From NCBI GenBank assembly GCA_029962745.1, contig CM057169.1:16466514-16530513 (forward strand): a stretch of 64,000 nucleotides of DNA, in the 5' to 3' direction. A program made the translations under genes and the position numbers. This stretch comes from Echinometra lucunter. Its lineage: Eukaryota > Echinodermata > Echinoidea > Camarodonta > Echinometridae. Shown here one piece after another: positions 44,553-57,650 of this stretch. A model generated the notes under the pieces. That model worked only from the letters and a program-made list of their open reading frames with translations. It made no database searches and had not been told where the DNA came from. Position 1 is the first letter of the stretch. Each line of letters opens with the position of its first letter.

Positions 44553-46729
44553 GACCTAGGTATGAAACAGTGTGAGGGGAGTAAATTATGTTCTGTTAGT
44601 TCCAAAGTCTCAGCAAAATCTCAAAGATTTAAATAAATTGTGAAATTAGTCAAACTCTTTCTCTAAAGACTACAGTGATATACTGAAAAATATAATGAAT
44701 ATTTATTAAAAAAATCATATTTTTTCTCTCTCTGCATTCATAGTACTATTAACCTAGAAAACTATATTGAAGAGGTTTTTGTGTACAGAATAATTCTGAA
44801 GGACTATGTATGCATTATATTTGTCACCAACTTTTTTTGCTCTGGGAGAGTTAAAAACAAAACTGATTATGTGTCTTTATCAATATCATTAAAAAGCAGC
44901 AAAGTATATGATACACTATGCTTTAAAGTAAATCTGTGGTATATAGTGTCATGTTGTTCTCCTGTTCTGTATTTTAGAATAGGGATGGATGTGGGCATGG
45001 GCGAAATTCTGGGGAGGGGGACACGTTCCCCCTCTTTTGTTGCCACAAAAGTTTCCCCGCAGCTTTTTGTTTTTCGAACTAATTAGGGGATACAAAGCCA
45101 CATCCGAAAACCGAAATTTCATTTTTTTTTTTTTTCCTTTTGCAAGACTGATTTATGCCCATGCATTTGGATGTGATGGCAGTGGTTTGGAAATATTCCT
45201 TGTGTGTGTGTGTGTGTGTGTGTGTATGTTTTTCAAGTTATGATAGTGGTGGTAGATTGTGACATTGATGATGATGGGAATTACTGTTTGTGAGAATGAT
45301 GTGTGAAGTATAAGTTGATAAAGATGATGAGGAGGTGGAGGAGGAGGAGGATGAATATGATACTGAGGATGGTCAGATGCTGCTACTGATGATGATTTTG
45401 GTAGCGATCACTGATCACTTTCCCTGATTGATGTAAAGTAATTAATGCTGTAATGATTTTGTTGATGTAACGATCATCATGGTCCCTAAACTTCTAGGGG
45501 TGGTCCAAGTAGATTCAGCACATACAGAAATCGATAGGCATGATAGCGGGAGCCTGGATGTATTAAAGCGATGCACGTGACTGCAGGTTTGCCAGGAAAG
45601 GCGGCGGGGGGGGGGGGGGGGGGAGTGGATGGGTGCTGCTTGCAAGGGCAAAGTTAGATCTCCTATACAGGTTGTTTAATACAGAAGGTGTTAGAATATA
45701 TAGAATGCATCCCTGATTTTGAGGGACGCTGCTACAGCTACTTATGTTTTCCCAGGATGTCCGTAGGCATGATGAGATTGAACTGAATGAAGTGGAAACC
45801 GCGGTAGGGAGGAGGGGGGGGGGGGGAATTTGGTGCGCTGGTTCTGCTTTACGCCCCTCTATGCTGCTGTAGATTCATAACAATAAAATTCTACATTTCT
45901 GTAACCACAACGTTACATCATTAATGATATATGAATAAATAACAATGAAAGCTCCATTACCTACCTGACTTTGGTCTCTGTAGGCAGCATTAATGATAAT
46001 ACAATATAAATCCAAAGAGCTGTGAAATAAAAAGAAATGTAACTTGAGATGGCACGATAACTAAAGTATTGCTGCACTGTACTGTGCCATTACTTGTATT
46101 TTGTTGCTACGGCACGGTATGCATTAGCCAACGTCACAATAATATGCGCGAGCCTTGAAAGCGCGTAGCTGCCCTTTGGGTGGAGTGAACTATTGTTGCG
46201 TCATAAATACGAAACATTGCAAGATGTTTGTGACATGTCGATAATTGAAATGGATTCTGAAGGATGAAGGATTTTTTTTTAAAATCATCTGATTTTGAGC
46301 AGTCATAGTGACGAATTCAGGGTGCACGGAGGCACATCCCCCCCCCCCCCCGAAAGTTCCATTTCGACCTCATTTTAGTGAACACTTTGTCTAAAAACGA
46401 ATATGCACCGGCCAGAAATTATTCCAAAAGTACCACAAAAAACGTGACAGCCCTTTTGATTTTGGTTGCTTCTTAGAATTTTGCTCGGCGCTCTCGCCAG
46501 AGAATGGTAGAGCCGCCACTGAATCACTTGATTTTCCTTGCATCCGATCTGAAACTCAGTAAACAGATCGGGAGTAGACTAGCACAAAGTTATAGCGCCA
46601 TCATTGGCAGCATGTTTTAAGTTTAGCCTACACACGTGGAAAGTTTTATGTACGCTGATGATCTCTGTAGGTGTTGATGATGGGGGGGGGGGGGGGGGGG
46701 GGGGGATAGGGAATAATGAGGATGATACC

Positions 46730-46771
<42 letters not shown>

Positions 46772-47673
46772 TGATGATGATTAGGTTTTTTTTTAAGAAC
46801 ATGAACAGTTGGTTTTTAAAAATCCCACATGTTTTACATAATAATGTTTAACCAACAGTTGGTAGTTTTATATTTCGAAAAACCTCAGTGATTTTCAGCC
46901 AACTGTTCTGAGAGTGGATATGGAGATAATTATGATTTTTATTGATTGTTGGTTTTCCCCAGATGTAACAGCTGTAAGCGTCACACCCAAATTTTTAGGA
47001 CCTTTTCAGTTGGTTAAAAATCCTTAGGTATTTGAAAACATGAACCAACCAACAGAGGTTTGGTTAAAAAAAAAACCCCTAAAATATTAACACTTTGATT
47101 TTTAACTAAGTGTTCTGATAGTGAATAATCTTGAAGATAATTATGATTCTTTGATTGTTGATTTCCCTCAGATTTCTAATTAGGTCGGGACGCGCGTTTC
47201 CGTTGTACACCATAGCCTAGGCAGTTTTTCGATTAATTGCATCAAACATGCTGGTTTTAAAGACTAGGTTTCGATTCGGCCATAGAATCTCTGCTGCCCT
47301 ATGTACCTATGCCATGTAGTACAGCGACGCACGCGGCGATCTTGTACGTGTACAGATGCAGAGAGAATAGATGAAAGAAAAAGCAAAGAAAAGGGGCCTT
47401 CAAGGAACTGAAGGCGAAGAAACAGACGTGAGGATTGCCCAAAGAAATGTAAAAAGAAAGATGGATCCATAGGCCTAGAAGTCCATAAAGAAAAGGGAAA
47501 GGTATTGTTGTTGTAATGATAATTATTATTATCATCATTTCTGTTCCTATCATTTCTAAACATGTTAATTCAGTTTAATTATAAGCAAACATCCCTCCCT
47601 AAAACCTGGCGAGATGATTGTACATGTCATCCCCCCAACTTGTGAGGTGGGGGGGGGGGGGGTGCATACCCCT
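44553..47673. other. Intergenic with simple repeats
   Basis: (GT)n at about 45200-45226, G runs at 45606 and 46682-46705 (24 G), (GAT)n at 46731-46772, and a degenerate tandem pair of about 205 bp at 46800-47175 (GATAATTATGATT...GATTGTTG twice). No gene supported. Confidence 0.65.
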
Positions 47674-48437
47674 CATGCTTCCTCGTTCATGTATTCGTGT
47701 ACATTGTGATGACTGTTGAATCAAAACGCCTTATTTAAAATTGTTGATCTTTTTGTCAATTTCGCTTGGAAGAGAATTGGCTCAATAAAACAAAACAAAA
47801 CCAACAAAATCAATGATACTGTGAAAATGATTTGATGATGTTAATCCTTTGGCTACAAGCACCGGATGGCCCAATGTATTAATCCTATGGGAAGTGATGA
47901 TTTTAGTAGGCAATGGGTTAAAAAAAAAAACAGAACTCAGGTATTGCATACTTTCTGGATCACCCTGTATTATCATGCTTCCATCTTCATTAGGTATTGG
48001 TGTGCATGTTGTATGGTTGTTCTATACAGTCATTTATATGATTTGTTGTTAACAAATTAGAATCAATTCATTTATAAATTTAGATTGTTCGATTAGTTCC
48101 TTGTCTGTAGTGATTCATTTTCAGTTGTATTTTACTCTCTCGAAGATACTTAACAAAAAACTCTAATTCACATCAAATCATAGTTTTTAGTCGGCCTATT
48201 TAAAGTGATAAAAGGAAGATGAATTCGTCCGCTCTGTCTGGGTCTGTCTGTAGATGCTTCAGAAATTCAGATAGACCAACGGGTGTTTAGTTACTTTATG
48301 GTTTAGCTCTTTAACTTTATGCAAGACTCTTTACCTCCGAAGGGCTTACATGAAAATTCATCTTGTATTTGGTATCATTACTTCGAATTCAGCGTGCTTT
48401 ATTTCCCTCAGCATGCATAAAGTTGTGTAAGATCTTT
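47674..48437. repeat. 0.76-kb direct duplication, copy 1
   Basis: Near-identical to 49968-50733, same orientation, offset about 2294 bp. Both copies contain a GGATCACCCTGTATTATCATG end typical of the local CACCCTGTA repeat family. Confidence 0.9.
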
Positions 48438-48920
48438 TTTTTTTTTTTTCTGATTTATGATTATTTATACAGGGTGCCCACAAATAATGCTACACCTGAT
48501 ATCTGCAAGTTAAAGTCCATCATAATATATTATATGAAATATCTTTTTTTCTTCTCTATTTTGAAGCAGCGAGAAATTTTCATAATATAGCTTTCTACAC
48601 AGTTTGCTTTGCTGACAAACGCATGTCTGCTTCCGCTTTGAAAATGAGTCATGAATCAATTTCTCAGGCTAGCTTAGTTAAAAACATGAATACAATCATT
48701 ATAAAAGCAGCAAATTTTGAAAATGTCATTGCCTCACGAAAATAGCCGCGTAGAATCGTAACGTCGGATCCAAAATTGATGACTTTGGACTCCTCAGTTT
48801 ACTCGGTAAATAATTTCATGCCCAATAAAACAACTACATCAACAACAATAATGATAATGACATTTTGTCACTGATGTCGTTAAAATTCGATGATGTTTGA
48901 AGGTTTGCATGGTGGTACGG

Positions 48921-49263
48921 ATAATCGCAGAAGGGTTTACGGTTCACCATGTGGTAAGTCCTAAAGGACTATAGGTAAAGCGGATAGAGATGGAGGTGAA
49001 AATGAGAGGCGAGAAAGCGGGAGAGGGTAGACTTTCCTTCTCCGCCTGCCTCAAGTCTTCTCACCTCTTCGCCTTCCTCAAGCCTTCACACCTCCTCTGG
49101 TTTACAGTCCTTTTCAGGACTTCTCCCAGTTTCAAGAAAGATACTCTACCCTCTATCTCTCCCGCTTTCTCGCCTCTCATTTTCACCTCCATCTCTTTCT
49201 ACTTTATACGTATAGTCCTTTAGGACTTACCACATGGTGAACCGTAAACCCTTGTACGATTAT
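48921..49263. mobile_element. Foldback element with arms of about 100 bp
   Basis: Left arm starts ATAATCG, then AAGGGTTTACGGTTCACC and GTGGTAAGTCCTAAAGG. The right arm is its inverse, ending GGTGAACCGTAAACCCTT...CGATTAT. The arms run on through a purine-rich GGAGGTGAAAATGAGAGG segment to the GGTAGA/TCTACC pair. The spacer between the arms is about 110 bp of C/T-rich DNA. Confidence 0.85.
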
Positions 49264-49525
49264 TTCAAATTAATTGCGGTTTATTTCCTTCAGTGTATAT
49301 AAAGCTAAGAATTATTGAACAGTTAGTGTTTGGCTCGTCTTCTAAATTATGTATCATGTTATAATTGTTCCATTTATTTTTATTATAGAAATTCTTACAT
49401 TGTTTTCCACTTGCATTTATTTAATACTAGTATTACCTTATTGCGGTTAGTTATGAGTATAACTATCGTGTTGTACATTTGATTTCTGTGGATACATTGT
49501 AAATCCATTTATGTTCATTCCTATA

Positions 49526-49969
49526 GGATTCCCCATAAAGAATGCAACACCTGAGATCCGCTTTTTCAAAGACATCAATGACAATGTTTTTGAAGCAGCA
49601 AGAAATTTTCATATGATGGCTTTCCATACATTCAGCCGTCATGAGCAAATTTCTGGCTGCGTAAAGCACTGTTATAAAGTAGCAAATTTTGAAAATGACA
49701 TTGACTAACAGAGATATAATGGCTGCAGAATCAAAACACCTTATCTAAAATTGGTGATCTTTTAGTCATTTCGCTTTGAAGAGAATTTGTAAAACAAAAC
49801 AACACAAAAATAATAATATTGTGAACATGATTTGGTTATGTTAACCTTTGGCTACTGGCGCCGTATGGCCTATGCATTAATCATGTGGGAAATGATGATT
49901 TTAGTAGTCAAAGGTTTAAAAAAGCAGAACTCGGGCATTGCCTAGTTTCTGGACCACCCTGTATTATCA
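49526..49969. mobile_element. Short CACCCTGTA-ended repeat element
   Basis: Begins ATTCCCCATAAAGAATGC (compare CAGGGTGCCCACAAATAATGC at 48471) and ends GGACCACCCTGTATTA. A diverged copy of part of the 0.76-kb duplication is included. A distant relative lies at about 59310-59700. Confidence 0.5.
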
Positions 49970-50733
49970 TGCTTCCTCGTTCATGTATTCGTGTACATTG
50001 TGATGACTGTAGAATCAAAACGCCTTATTTAAAATTGTTGATCTTTTTGTCAATTTCGCTTGGAAGAGAATTGGCTCAATAAAACAAAACAAAACCAACA
50101 AAATCAATGATACTGTGAAAATGATTTGATGATGTTAATCCTTTGGCTACAAGCACCGGATGGCCCAATGTATTAATCATATGGGAAATGATGATTTTAG
50201 TAGGCAATGGGTTAAAAAAAAAACCCAGAACTCAGGTATTGCATACTTTCTGGATCACCCTGTATTATCATGCTTCCTCCTTCATTAGGTATTGGTGTGC
50301 ATGTTGTATGGTTGTTCTATACAGTCATTTATATGATTCGTTGTTAACAAATTAGAATCAATTCATTTATAAATTTAGATTGTTCGATTAGTTCCTTGTC
50401 TGTAGTGATTCATTTTCAGTTGTATTTTACTCTCTCGAAGATACTTAACAAAAAACTCTAATTCACATCAAATCATAGTTTTTAGTCGGCCTATTTAAAG
50501 TGATAAAAGGAAGATGAATTCGTCCGCTCTGTCTGGGTCTATCTGTAGATGCTTCAGAAATTCAGATAGACCAACGGGTGTTTAGTTACTTTATGGTTTA
50601 GCTCTTTAACTTTATGCAAGACTCTTTACCTCCGAAGGGCTTACATGAAAATTCATCTTGTATTTGGTATCATTACTTCGAATTCAGCGTGCTTTATTTC
50701 CCTCAGCATGCATAAAGCTGTGTAAGATCTTTT
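49968..50733. repeat. 0.76-kb direct duplication, copy 2
   Basis: Partner of 47674-48437. The few differences (for example AAACCCAGAAC against AAACAGAAC) suggest a recent copy. Confidence 0.9.
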
Positions 50734-51383
50734 TTTCTTTATCAATTAGTTATCAACGCCTCTTCGATCATGATAAGGTTCGTCCAGTAGTTGTAGTAAT
50801 GTTTACATTCTTTTTCACTTGGGCTTATTCAAAATGAAAAAAAAAAATGTTTTGGGGTTATGATAACATGCACCAATTTATAAAAAAGCGCTTTCTTTAC
50901 CGCCGTCACTGATATAGGCCATCATTTACTTTATGATGAGAGAATTATCCGTACCCCTAATTTAAAAAAAAAACACAAGACAGAACACAGTCTTCTCATT
51001 CGGTGTTAAACTTCATAATTCCTTCAGATAACCAGGGTCATAATTTATGTGGATCTGATCAGGACATGGTTTAAGTCAAATTTTGAACCAAAGGTTTTTC
51101 TACATTCTATTTTGAAAACACTGTTACTCGGTAAGTTATTGTCGCAGGGCACCAATTTTAATCACAATAACCCGTTGTTTTAGGGTACCGTTTTTTTTTT
51201 TTTTACTATCTGGGATGCACTGCAGAATCCGAAGCAAACTTGGAAAAAAAATGACATAAAAATTATGTCCACCTACTTTGGACATTGTATGTGTTCTGAT
51301 ATACATACAATAATGTTTTGTTGTATCTTTGGGGGGTATTTTTTTTGGGGGGGGGGGGGGGCGGGGAGTGCATGGGACAACTC
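50734..51383. other. Intergenic, no gene seen
   Basis: AT-rich with T run at 51190 and G run at about 51348-51361. Confidence 0.6.
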
Positions 51384-51890
51384 TTAAAGGCATCGATTAA
51401 CATTGTCGTGATTTTAAAAAAATCTTGTTTTGTTACTTGAAAATGGGATAAACATAAGGGTTATAATGTAAAAATACCAGTCTGAAAGTTTCAAAGTGTA
51501 ACACTGTGTAATATCCACAGGAAGTATTTTTAAATACAAAAAATGTGAACCAATGTTTGAAATATATACGAGTGTCGGTTGCACAGGATAGACATAAGGA
51601 GTGCGTATGCGCGTATGACTCACCTTACCGTACTGTGTGTATTGGCGTATCACGCGGCGGGAGGTACATAGCAGCATTTTCAAATTCAAGCAAAGTGGTC
51701 CTCTTAGTGATTGTCTCGTGAGACGAAGGATAATAAAATCGCCGTTTGCGTCTAACTTACACTTTTTCATTCCAAATTATGGTTGGTTTCAGAGTTTTTG
51801 AGTACAAGTACAAGTACTCATACACATGTTTCATCTTAGTTTGAGAATTTTTTTAAATCAGCTACTCACAAAGTTAGCCAATACCTTTAA
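51384..51890. mobile_element. 0.5-kb dispersed MITE, copy 2 (complete)
   Basis: 507 bp with inverted ends TTAAAGGCATCGATTAAC and GTTAGCCAATACCTTTAA. Same orientation as 13356-13850; the right terminus, missing there, is intact here. Confidence 0.82.
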
Positions 51891-52139
51891 CGCAGAACAA
51901 ATTTCTTGATAAGCTGTAGTGTAAAGTAGAAATAATGTTATGAATCACAGCCATGATATTGTATTGACGTATGCTACTATGCTAACAAGAATCAATAAAA
52001 GGAAAACAGACGAGTGCAAACATTATCACGTTATTCTAGTGTACGTGTTTCATCAAAATATATATAGATGTTTAGTTATCTTTATGAAACATGAAACAAG
52101 CTGCAAGACAGATCTATGTAGGAAGTTTTTCTTCTTCTT

Positions 52140-52333
52140 CAGGGGCATAGACAGCGGGGGGGGGGGGGGGGGGTGAGGGGTACAATCATCCCCCCAGGTT
52201 TTAGGGAAGGATGTTTGCTTACAATTAAACTGAATTAACATGTGTAGAAATGATAGGAACAGCAATAATGATAATGATAATTATTATCATTATAACAACA
52301 ACAATAACAATAGTAATGATAATGATTAGTAAT

Positions 52334-52400
<67 letters not shown>

Positions 52401-53206
52401 GCCTATGATAATAATGATAGTTGTCATCATCATCATCGTTAATGTGACTGAAATGACGATTACTATCATAACAATATCGATCATTATTCTGATTTATGTA
52501 GTTATTTATGTTACTGTTGGGTAATTTCGGCGCTGTCACAGTTTTTCTGAAGTGGTGTAACAACAAAATTCTATAAAAAAAAAAGATGAATAGCGTGATG
52601 CAAATATGCAATAATGTGTGTCAGTCCATGTTCTATATTCGTTTGTCACGGTGCGTGTATCTTCTATTTATGTCTGTGCATCACTGGCGTAAATCCCGGG
52701 GGGATGGGGGATATATCCCCCAATTTTTTGAGAGGGGGATAGCGTGTACAAATATCCTTCCTTCACTTTTTAAGGAAGAAATGATATTTGAATTAATTTT
52801 CAATAAAATTTTTAATAATTTGTCATAAATAACCATCATATGTTAGAATTTCAATTTGAAAATGTGATTTGAAATCAGAAAGCGCTTAATTTTGGCTCGC
52901 TCGCTTCGCTCGCTCATCATATTTCAGAATTTTTGTTTGAAAATGCGATAGAAAACCAGAAGAGTGGTTATTTTTGGCTCGCTCGCTCATCATATTATAG
53001 AATTTCTATTGAAAATGCGATTGAAAACCAGAACAATGGTAATTTTTGGCTCCCTCGCTCGCAAGATAAAATTAAAATGTGTGTAAGGGGGTCTGTGCAG
53101 GTGTGTGCGGATTCGTGTGTGTGTATATCTGTATACGAAATTGATCCTCGATTTCTCGTGAACGGCAAATCATCCCCCCAGGTGTAAGAACCTGTCAACG
53201 CCACTG
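52140..53206. mobile_element. hAT-like composite element, 1067 bp
   Basis: Starts CAGGGGCATAGACAG, ends CAACGCCACTG, flanked by TTCTTCTT (52132-52139, 53207-53214). The duplication sits in a TTC-rich stretch, so it is weaker evidence than usual. Inside: an 18-G run, (ATT)n at about 52336-52400, a CACTGGCGTAAAT end at 52683 and GCTCGCTCGCTTCGCTCGC minisatellite units. Related sequence in the same orientation at 62880-63880. Confidence 0.65.
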
Positions 53207-53214
53207 TTCTTCTT

Positions 53215-53666
53215 CTTGCTTACTTGCAATACTTCAATTTCATTTTACCATTACTCCATTATTCCAATAGTCCACTCCCTGCCACCGAACCTCAATAGAA
53301 ATATGAAAATAAACAAAATAATGAACGGATCACAAATACTTGTGTCTATCACCAAAAAGAAATATTGAGGTAAATCTGTATTTTGTGAAATTTTGATAAA
53401 CCAATAATAATCTGAAGTATCTTCATAATTATTTTGAAATTTGGGTGTCACCTTTTGCTGTTACAACCTAGAAATCTCGGGCAAAATCCACAGATATATT
53501 ATCACCTAGATATCCGGGCGCGATATTTTTTTTTCCTGAACCTTATGGGCTTTACACATGAATATCCATGAATTGCGTCTTCGGAATAAGAGTACGCGTG
53601 CGCGTGCATGGACTTCATTTTACTGAGTGTGACTGTGTACTGTGTGGCTTGACTGAGACGAAGACT
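53215..53666. other. Intergenic, no gene seen
   Basis: Mixed composition, without repeats I can match inside the window. Confidence 0.5.
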
Positions 53667-54900
53667 GATATTGCATGAGAGGGTGCAGGGGCACGTATGC
53701 TGTCTTTTCATTCGACTAGGTTCTATAGCTCTCCGAGACTGAGCTAAGTAACCCTGTGCTGAGGCCGAGGTAAATACAGTTAATTAGGTTTTATTGCGGA
53801 CCCATGAAAATGGATATATATTGGATTTTTATTCAGTTAAAAAACAATCAAAGAACAAAGACAAACGGTCCAAAGACCGACACTTGCCTTGTGTACAAAT
53901 CAAGGAAATATACATAAATACACATGTCAAATCAAATTACAGAATAATTAACAATCAAGTGCAACTAATAAAATACCCGTAATATATGACAATAGAACAA
54001 AGGAGAATGAGACCCAGGGGAAAACAAATCAACCTCCATGGGAGGAGGGAACAGAGAAAACCTCCAACCCCCCCCCCCCCCCCCAACAAAAAGGGGTATA
54101 CACTGTAAAAGAGCCACCACCCCAGAACAACCTATCAGCTCGAAGAATTAAAAAAAAAAAAAACCACCCATCCCATCCCCAATAACCCCAAAGAGTACCC
54201 CCCTTAAAATTCCCCCCGCCCCCACTAAACCAATCTTCCCCAGGGTCTCATTTCCCTTATAAATTGTAAATAAATTAAATTACTCCCAAGAGAATGAAAG
54301 GTTGAGAGGAAAAGAAAATTAACAAGGAAAAGAGAATAAGGAGGGATGGAGAGAGTCAAAGAAAAAGAGAAGAATAGGAGAGGAGTAGGAAGAAGGGAGT
54401 AATAATTAAGTACATGTATATCAAAAAGAAAACAAATACGATTACAATCATACAGCACTCAAATAACTAAGCACTTATTAGATGTAGGAGATAACACAGC
54501 ATGAATATCATTATTCTGTTCCCGTAGTGGGAAACATGAATGTATTGGAAAAGGTGCATGTTATTTCCCAAAGAGTATAAGGTTTGGAAAGAAGATAGAA
54601 GCAGAACAAGAAGGAAGAAAGAATAGGGAGAGAAGGGAGAGAAAGAAAAGGGAAACAACAATACAGACTGAACATAATAGGTTATACATAGATACATGTG
54701 TTTGCTGACTGTTGCCAACTACCTGCAAAGGTGGAAAAAATCCAAACACTCAACAGTATGAGGATGATCAGTAAATTTACTGTAGCCTGCAAATAGTGTA
54801 ATAGTACATGTATACACAAATTATAATACTGCATTCTACATCATACTCTACATTAGCCTCCCCTGAAAGGTCATAGGATTATAAGAAAGAAATCTAAGGA
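53667..54900. repeat. Left arm of a large inverted repeat (about 1.24 kb)
   Basis: Reverse complement of 61179-62422 with only scattered differences. Outer end GATATTGCATGAGAGG, inner end near AAAGAAATCTAAGGA. Contains a C run at about 54069 and purine-rich stretches. Short mirrored open frames occur in both arms and have no recognisable family. No target duplication is visible outside the arms. Confidence 0.93.
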
Positions 54901-55321
54901 AAAGAGGAGGAAATATGAAGATAAGGGAAAGAGAGAAATAGAAGAAGATAGAGGAAAGGCAGGGTAGTTACATGCAAGTAAATGCTAAAAGTAAAACAAA
55001 CAAACAAATAAACAAAAATCCCGAAGTTCCTCAAGCCTCACGTAGCCTGACGATCAGAGCAAGTCCACGCGCATGCGCAGTCTTATTCCCAAGCCGCAAC
55101 TCGTGAATAATCATATCATATAGCCCCAAAGGTTCAGGAATCTTTTTTTTTTTTCGCTATCCGGGCATGGCCTCTGTCAAGACCTACTTTTATCATAATC
55201 ACCGTTTATCAAGTTATCCACGTAATTCTTCTGACACTGTATAATACTATGAATACAGTTTCTGACCTGTATCTCAAGGCATAAATTTGTGACGCAACAC
55301 CACCCAGAAGCATAGCCCAAA
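54901..55321. other. Inner flank of left arm, no gene seen
   Basis: Purine-rich, then mixed sequence; T run at about 55145. Confidence 0.5.
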
Positions 55322-55489
55322 GTCCCGTTGCATAAACTGATAAAGCTTACCATCGATGCTAACTTTGCCATCAATGCTAACTTCCACGGAAAACTTGAAC
55401 TTGATTGGCTGTTGAGCAATGTTACCATAGTAGTTAACATTGATGGCAGAGTTACCATTAGTAATGGTAAGTTTCATGCAACAGCCCCC
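55322..55489. mobile_element. MITE with CCCGTTGCATAAACT ends
   Basis: CCCGTTGCATAAACT on the left and AGTTTCATGCAACAGCCC on the right pair, and the inner arms CTTACCATCGATGCTAAC / GTTAACATTGATGG continue the stem. Confidence 0.7.
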
Positions 55490-56374
55490 TGCAGCCCATG
55501 AGAAGTCAGCTGCGTGTTGAACTCGCAGACTCCTTTTTTAGTTCGCAGCGCTTTTGGTTTTATGCTACGGAGACTTCGGTTAGGTCAAAACTCAAGCTTT
55601 GTTTACCCACATCCTTATTTTGAACGCCAAACCTGACATACCTGAATAACAAATGTTTATTCATGTACATTTTGTTGGTAACGTCATGGCTGGGATCATT
55701 CGTCGCGTACGCATTCAACCCATTAACCTCTGGATAAGAGGGAGAAAACCCGAAACGTTGGCTGTGTAAATATCTGTCTGGGAGAAATCGTTTGAGTAGG
55801 AGTATCCTGGGATGTCCTTTGTGTGATTTTTTTTGTACACAAAAGGAATATCATTTTTGTATAAAAAGGATTGTTTCCCCCTCAGATGTTTCGTGGCGCA
55901 CGATATTCGAAGTATATACGCATGTCTATACGAAGCAGAAGAGGAATTACCATATATACAGGTGTATCTTTTGGACTGTGTATAGGCATAATCTATAATT
56001 TTCTCAAAAGGTAAGGATATTAGTATAACTGAGTGGACTACTTCCATCATTGGAGTGTTCTATTTTGGACTGAAATTGTTGTGACCAGCCTTATCAACGT
56101 AAATGAACCTGCCTTGCAGCCGAAATATCGTGTGGAATGGGGAAAACTATACCCCAACTTCTCAGGGAAAGTCTGCTCTTGGTAGAGTCCAAAATTACAG
56201 ATTAATTCATCAGATATTATTAAATATCTACAAACTGTAATTTCAAGGTATCCAACTCTGAATCTCTACTCTCTTTCGGGTTCTTTTTACTGTGAGAATG
56301 AAAACAATGTGATTTTATTCTACAGATTGAAGTAAAGCAGTAAGATAAACTCGTCAAAATTGAGCTCTTTTTCA

Positions 56375-56515
56375 GTGTCTCGCCGATGTCTCGGCCTCCT
56401 AGACGCGAGACATTTCTCTTCGAGACAGAGACCGAGACCAAAACATTAGCGTCTGAGACTCAGACGAGACACGAGACACACAATCACTGTCTCGAGACAT
56501 GTCTCAAGACACCCA
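56375..56515. repeat. GAGAC-rich cryptic repeat
   Basis: About fourteen copies of GAGAC or its inverse GTCTC in 140 bases, irregularly spaced and in both orientations. Confidence 0.7.
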
Positions 56516-56757
56516 ATATTGATATTTATGTTAACATTCTTCTCTATATTTTAGTTGTTTATATTGATATGTAAAATAAATTAAATGTAATAAAATTAAA
56601 TCAATATGTGTAAAGTTGTAAACATTATTGAAGAGAAGGAGGTTGATATGAATTTTGTATGTAGATATGGCATTCCTTTTTAGAAACTTTATACATGCAT
56701 TAATCCTTAAACGAGTTAAATCATCACTTATCTCCTCATTTTATGCTTTGTTTTCAG

Positions 56758-56858
56758 GATATTCTCCTGCAGTACTAGCACGTCGCAAAATGGAGAGCAA
56801 AAACAAACAAGACCTTGTAGCCACACCTACTGTTATTGTTATGAGGAACTTGACTTAA
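56758..56858 (+). CDS. Possible orphan last exon
   Basis: Strong acceptor TTTGTTTTCAG, then a phase-1 open frame (GYSPAVLARRKMESKNKQD...VMRNLT) ending TAA at 56856-56858, with AATAAA at 56903-56908. Phase 1 is usual for Ig-superfamily genes and an Ig-type gene starts 800 bp downstream, so this might be the tail of a truncated neighbour. I find no upstream exon that fits. Confidence 0.3.
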
Positions 56859-57650
56859 GACTTACAATAGAAAGCAGGAACATCTTCATCTACAAGGTCA
56901 AGAATAAAGATCAGTTTAGAGAAAGGTGCGATTAAAGCCCCCTTTTTTGACTCGGAGGAGAATTGCTTCATGAGCTTTTATTAACATTCTTGAGAGCCTT
57001 TGCGAATTACTTTTGAGTGGAGAGATTAATAGTTCAGAGTAATCACTCTTTGTTTTCAGCTAACATTTCTGCACAAGATCATATCAACCAGTTATCGAAG
57101 AACAGTTCTACCAAAGGAACAAAAGGTCCGCATGATTATTAGATAACACGCTCATCTATAGAAGGCCAAGTTTCGTCCCCTTCAATGTGACTTTCTAGCA
57201 AATAAGTGAAACAAAACAAATTTTGATATGACACGAAAATTTTAGTCAATTTCTCAAAAACCAATTTTGTATGTTCATGCATTGACGGTGATTTTGTAAA
57301 TAATACAGCCTTGGTTGTTATTTTGCCAGGAAAAGCCATTGATCGGTTAACTATTCCATACACATTACAGCCACAAGCAGTTTTAGACCTACCCTAAAGT
57401 CAGGCTGCTTTTTTCCAGACAGGAATAAATTCGGTTTCATCATGATCTTCGGCCAACACTCCAAAGTGCTCGGACAGGTATTTTTAAAATATATATATTT
57501 ACGTAAATTACGTTGAAATACGTACGATATTGTGATAACTTAATGTGCTAATTTGGGAGGAAGACATCTGAAATAGCGAATTATACTAGAAAAAAAAAGT
57601 AGAATATTCCTCGATTCTCAAATCCGACGTATATAGACTGTAAAAAGCTG

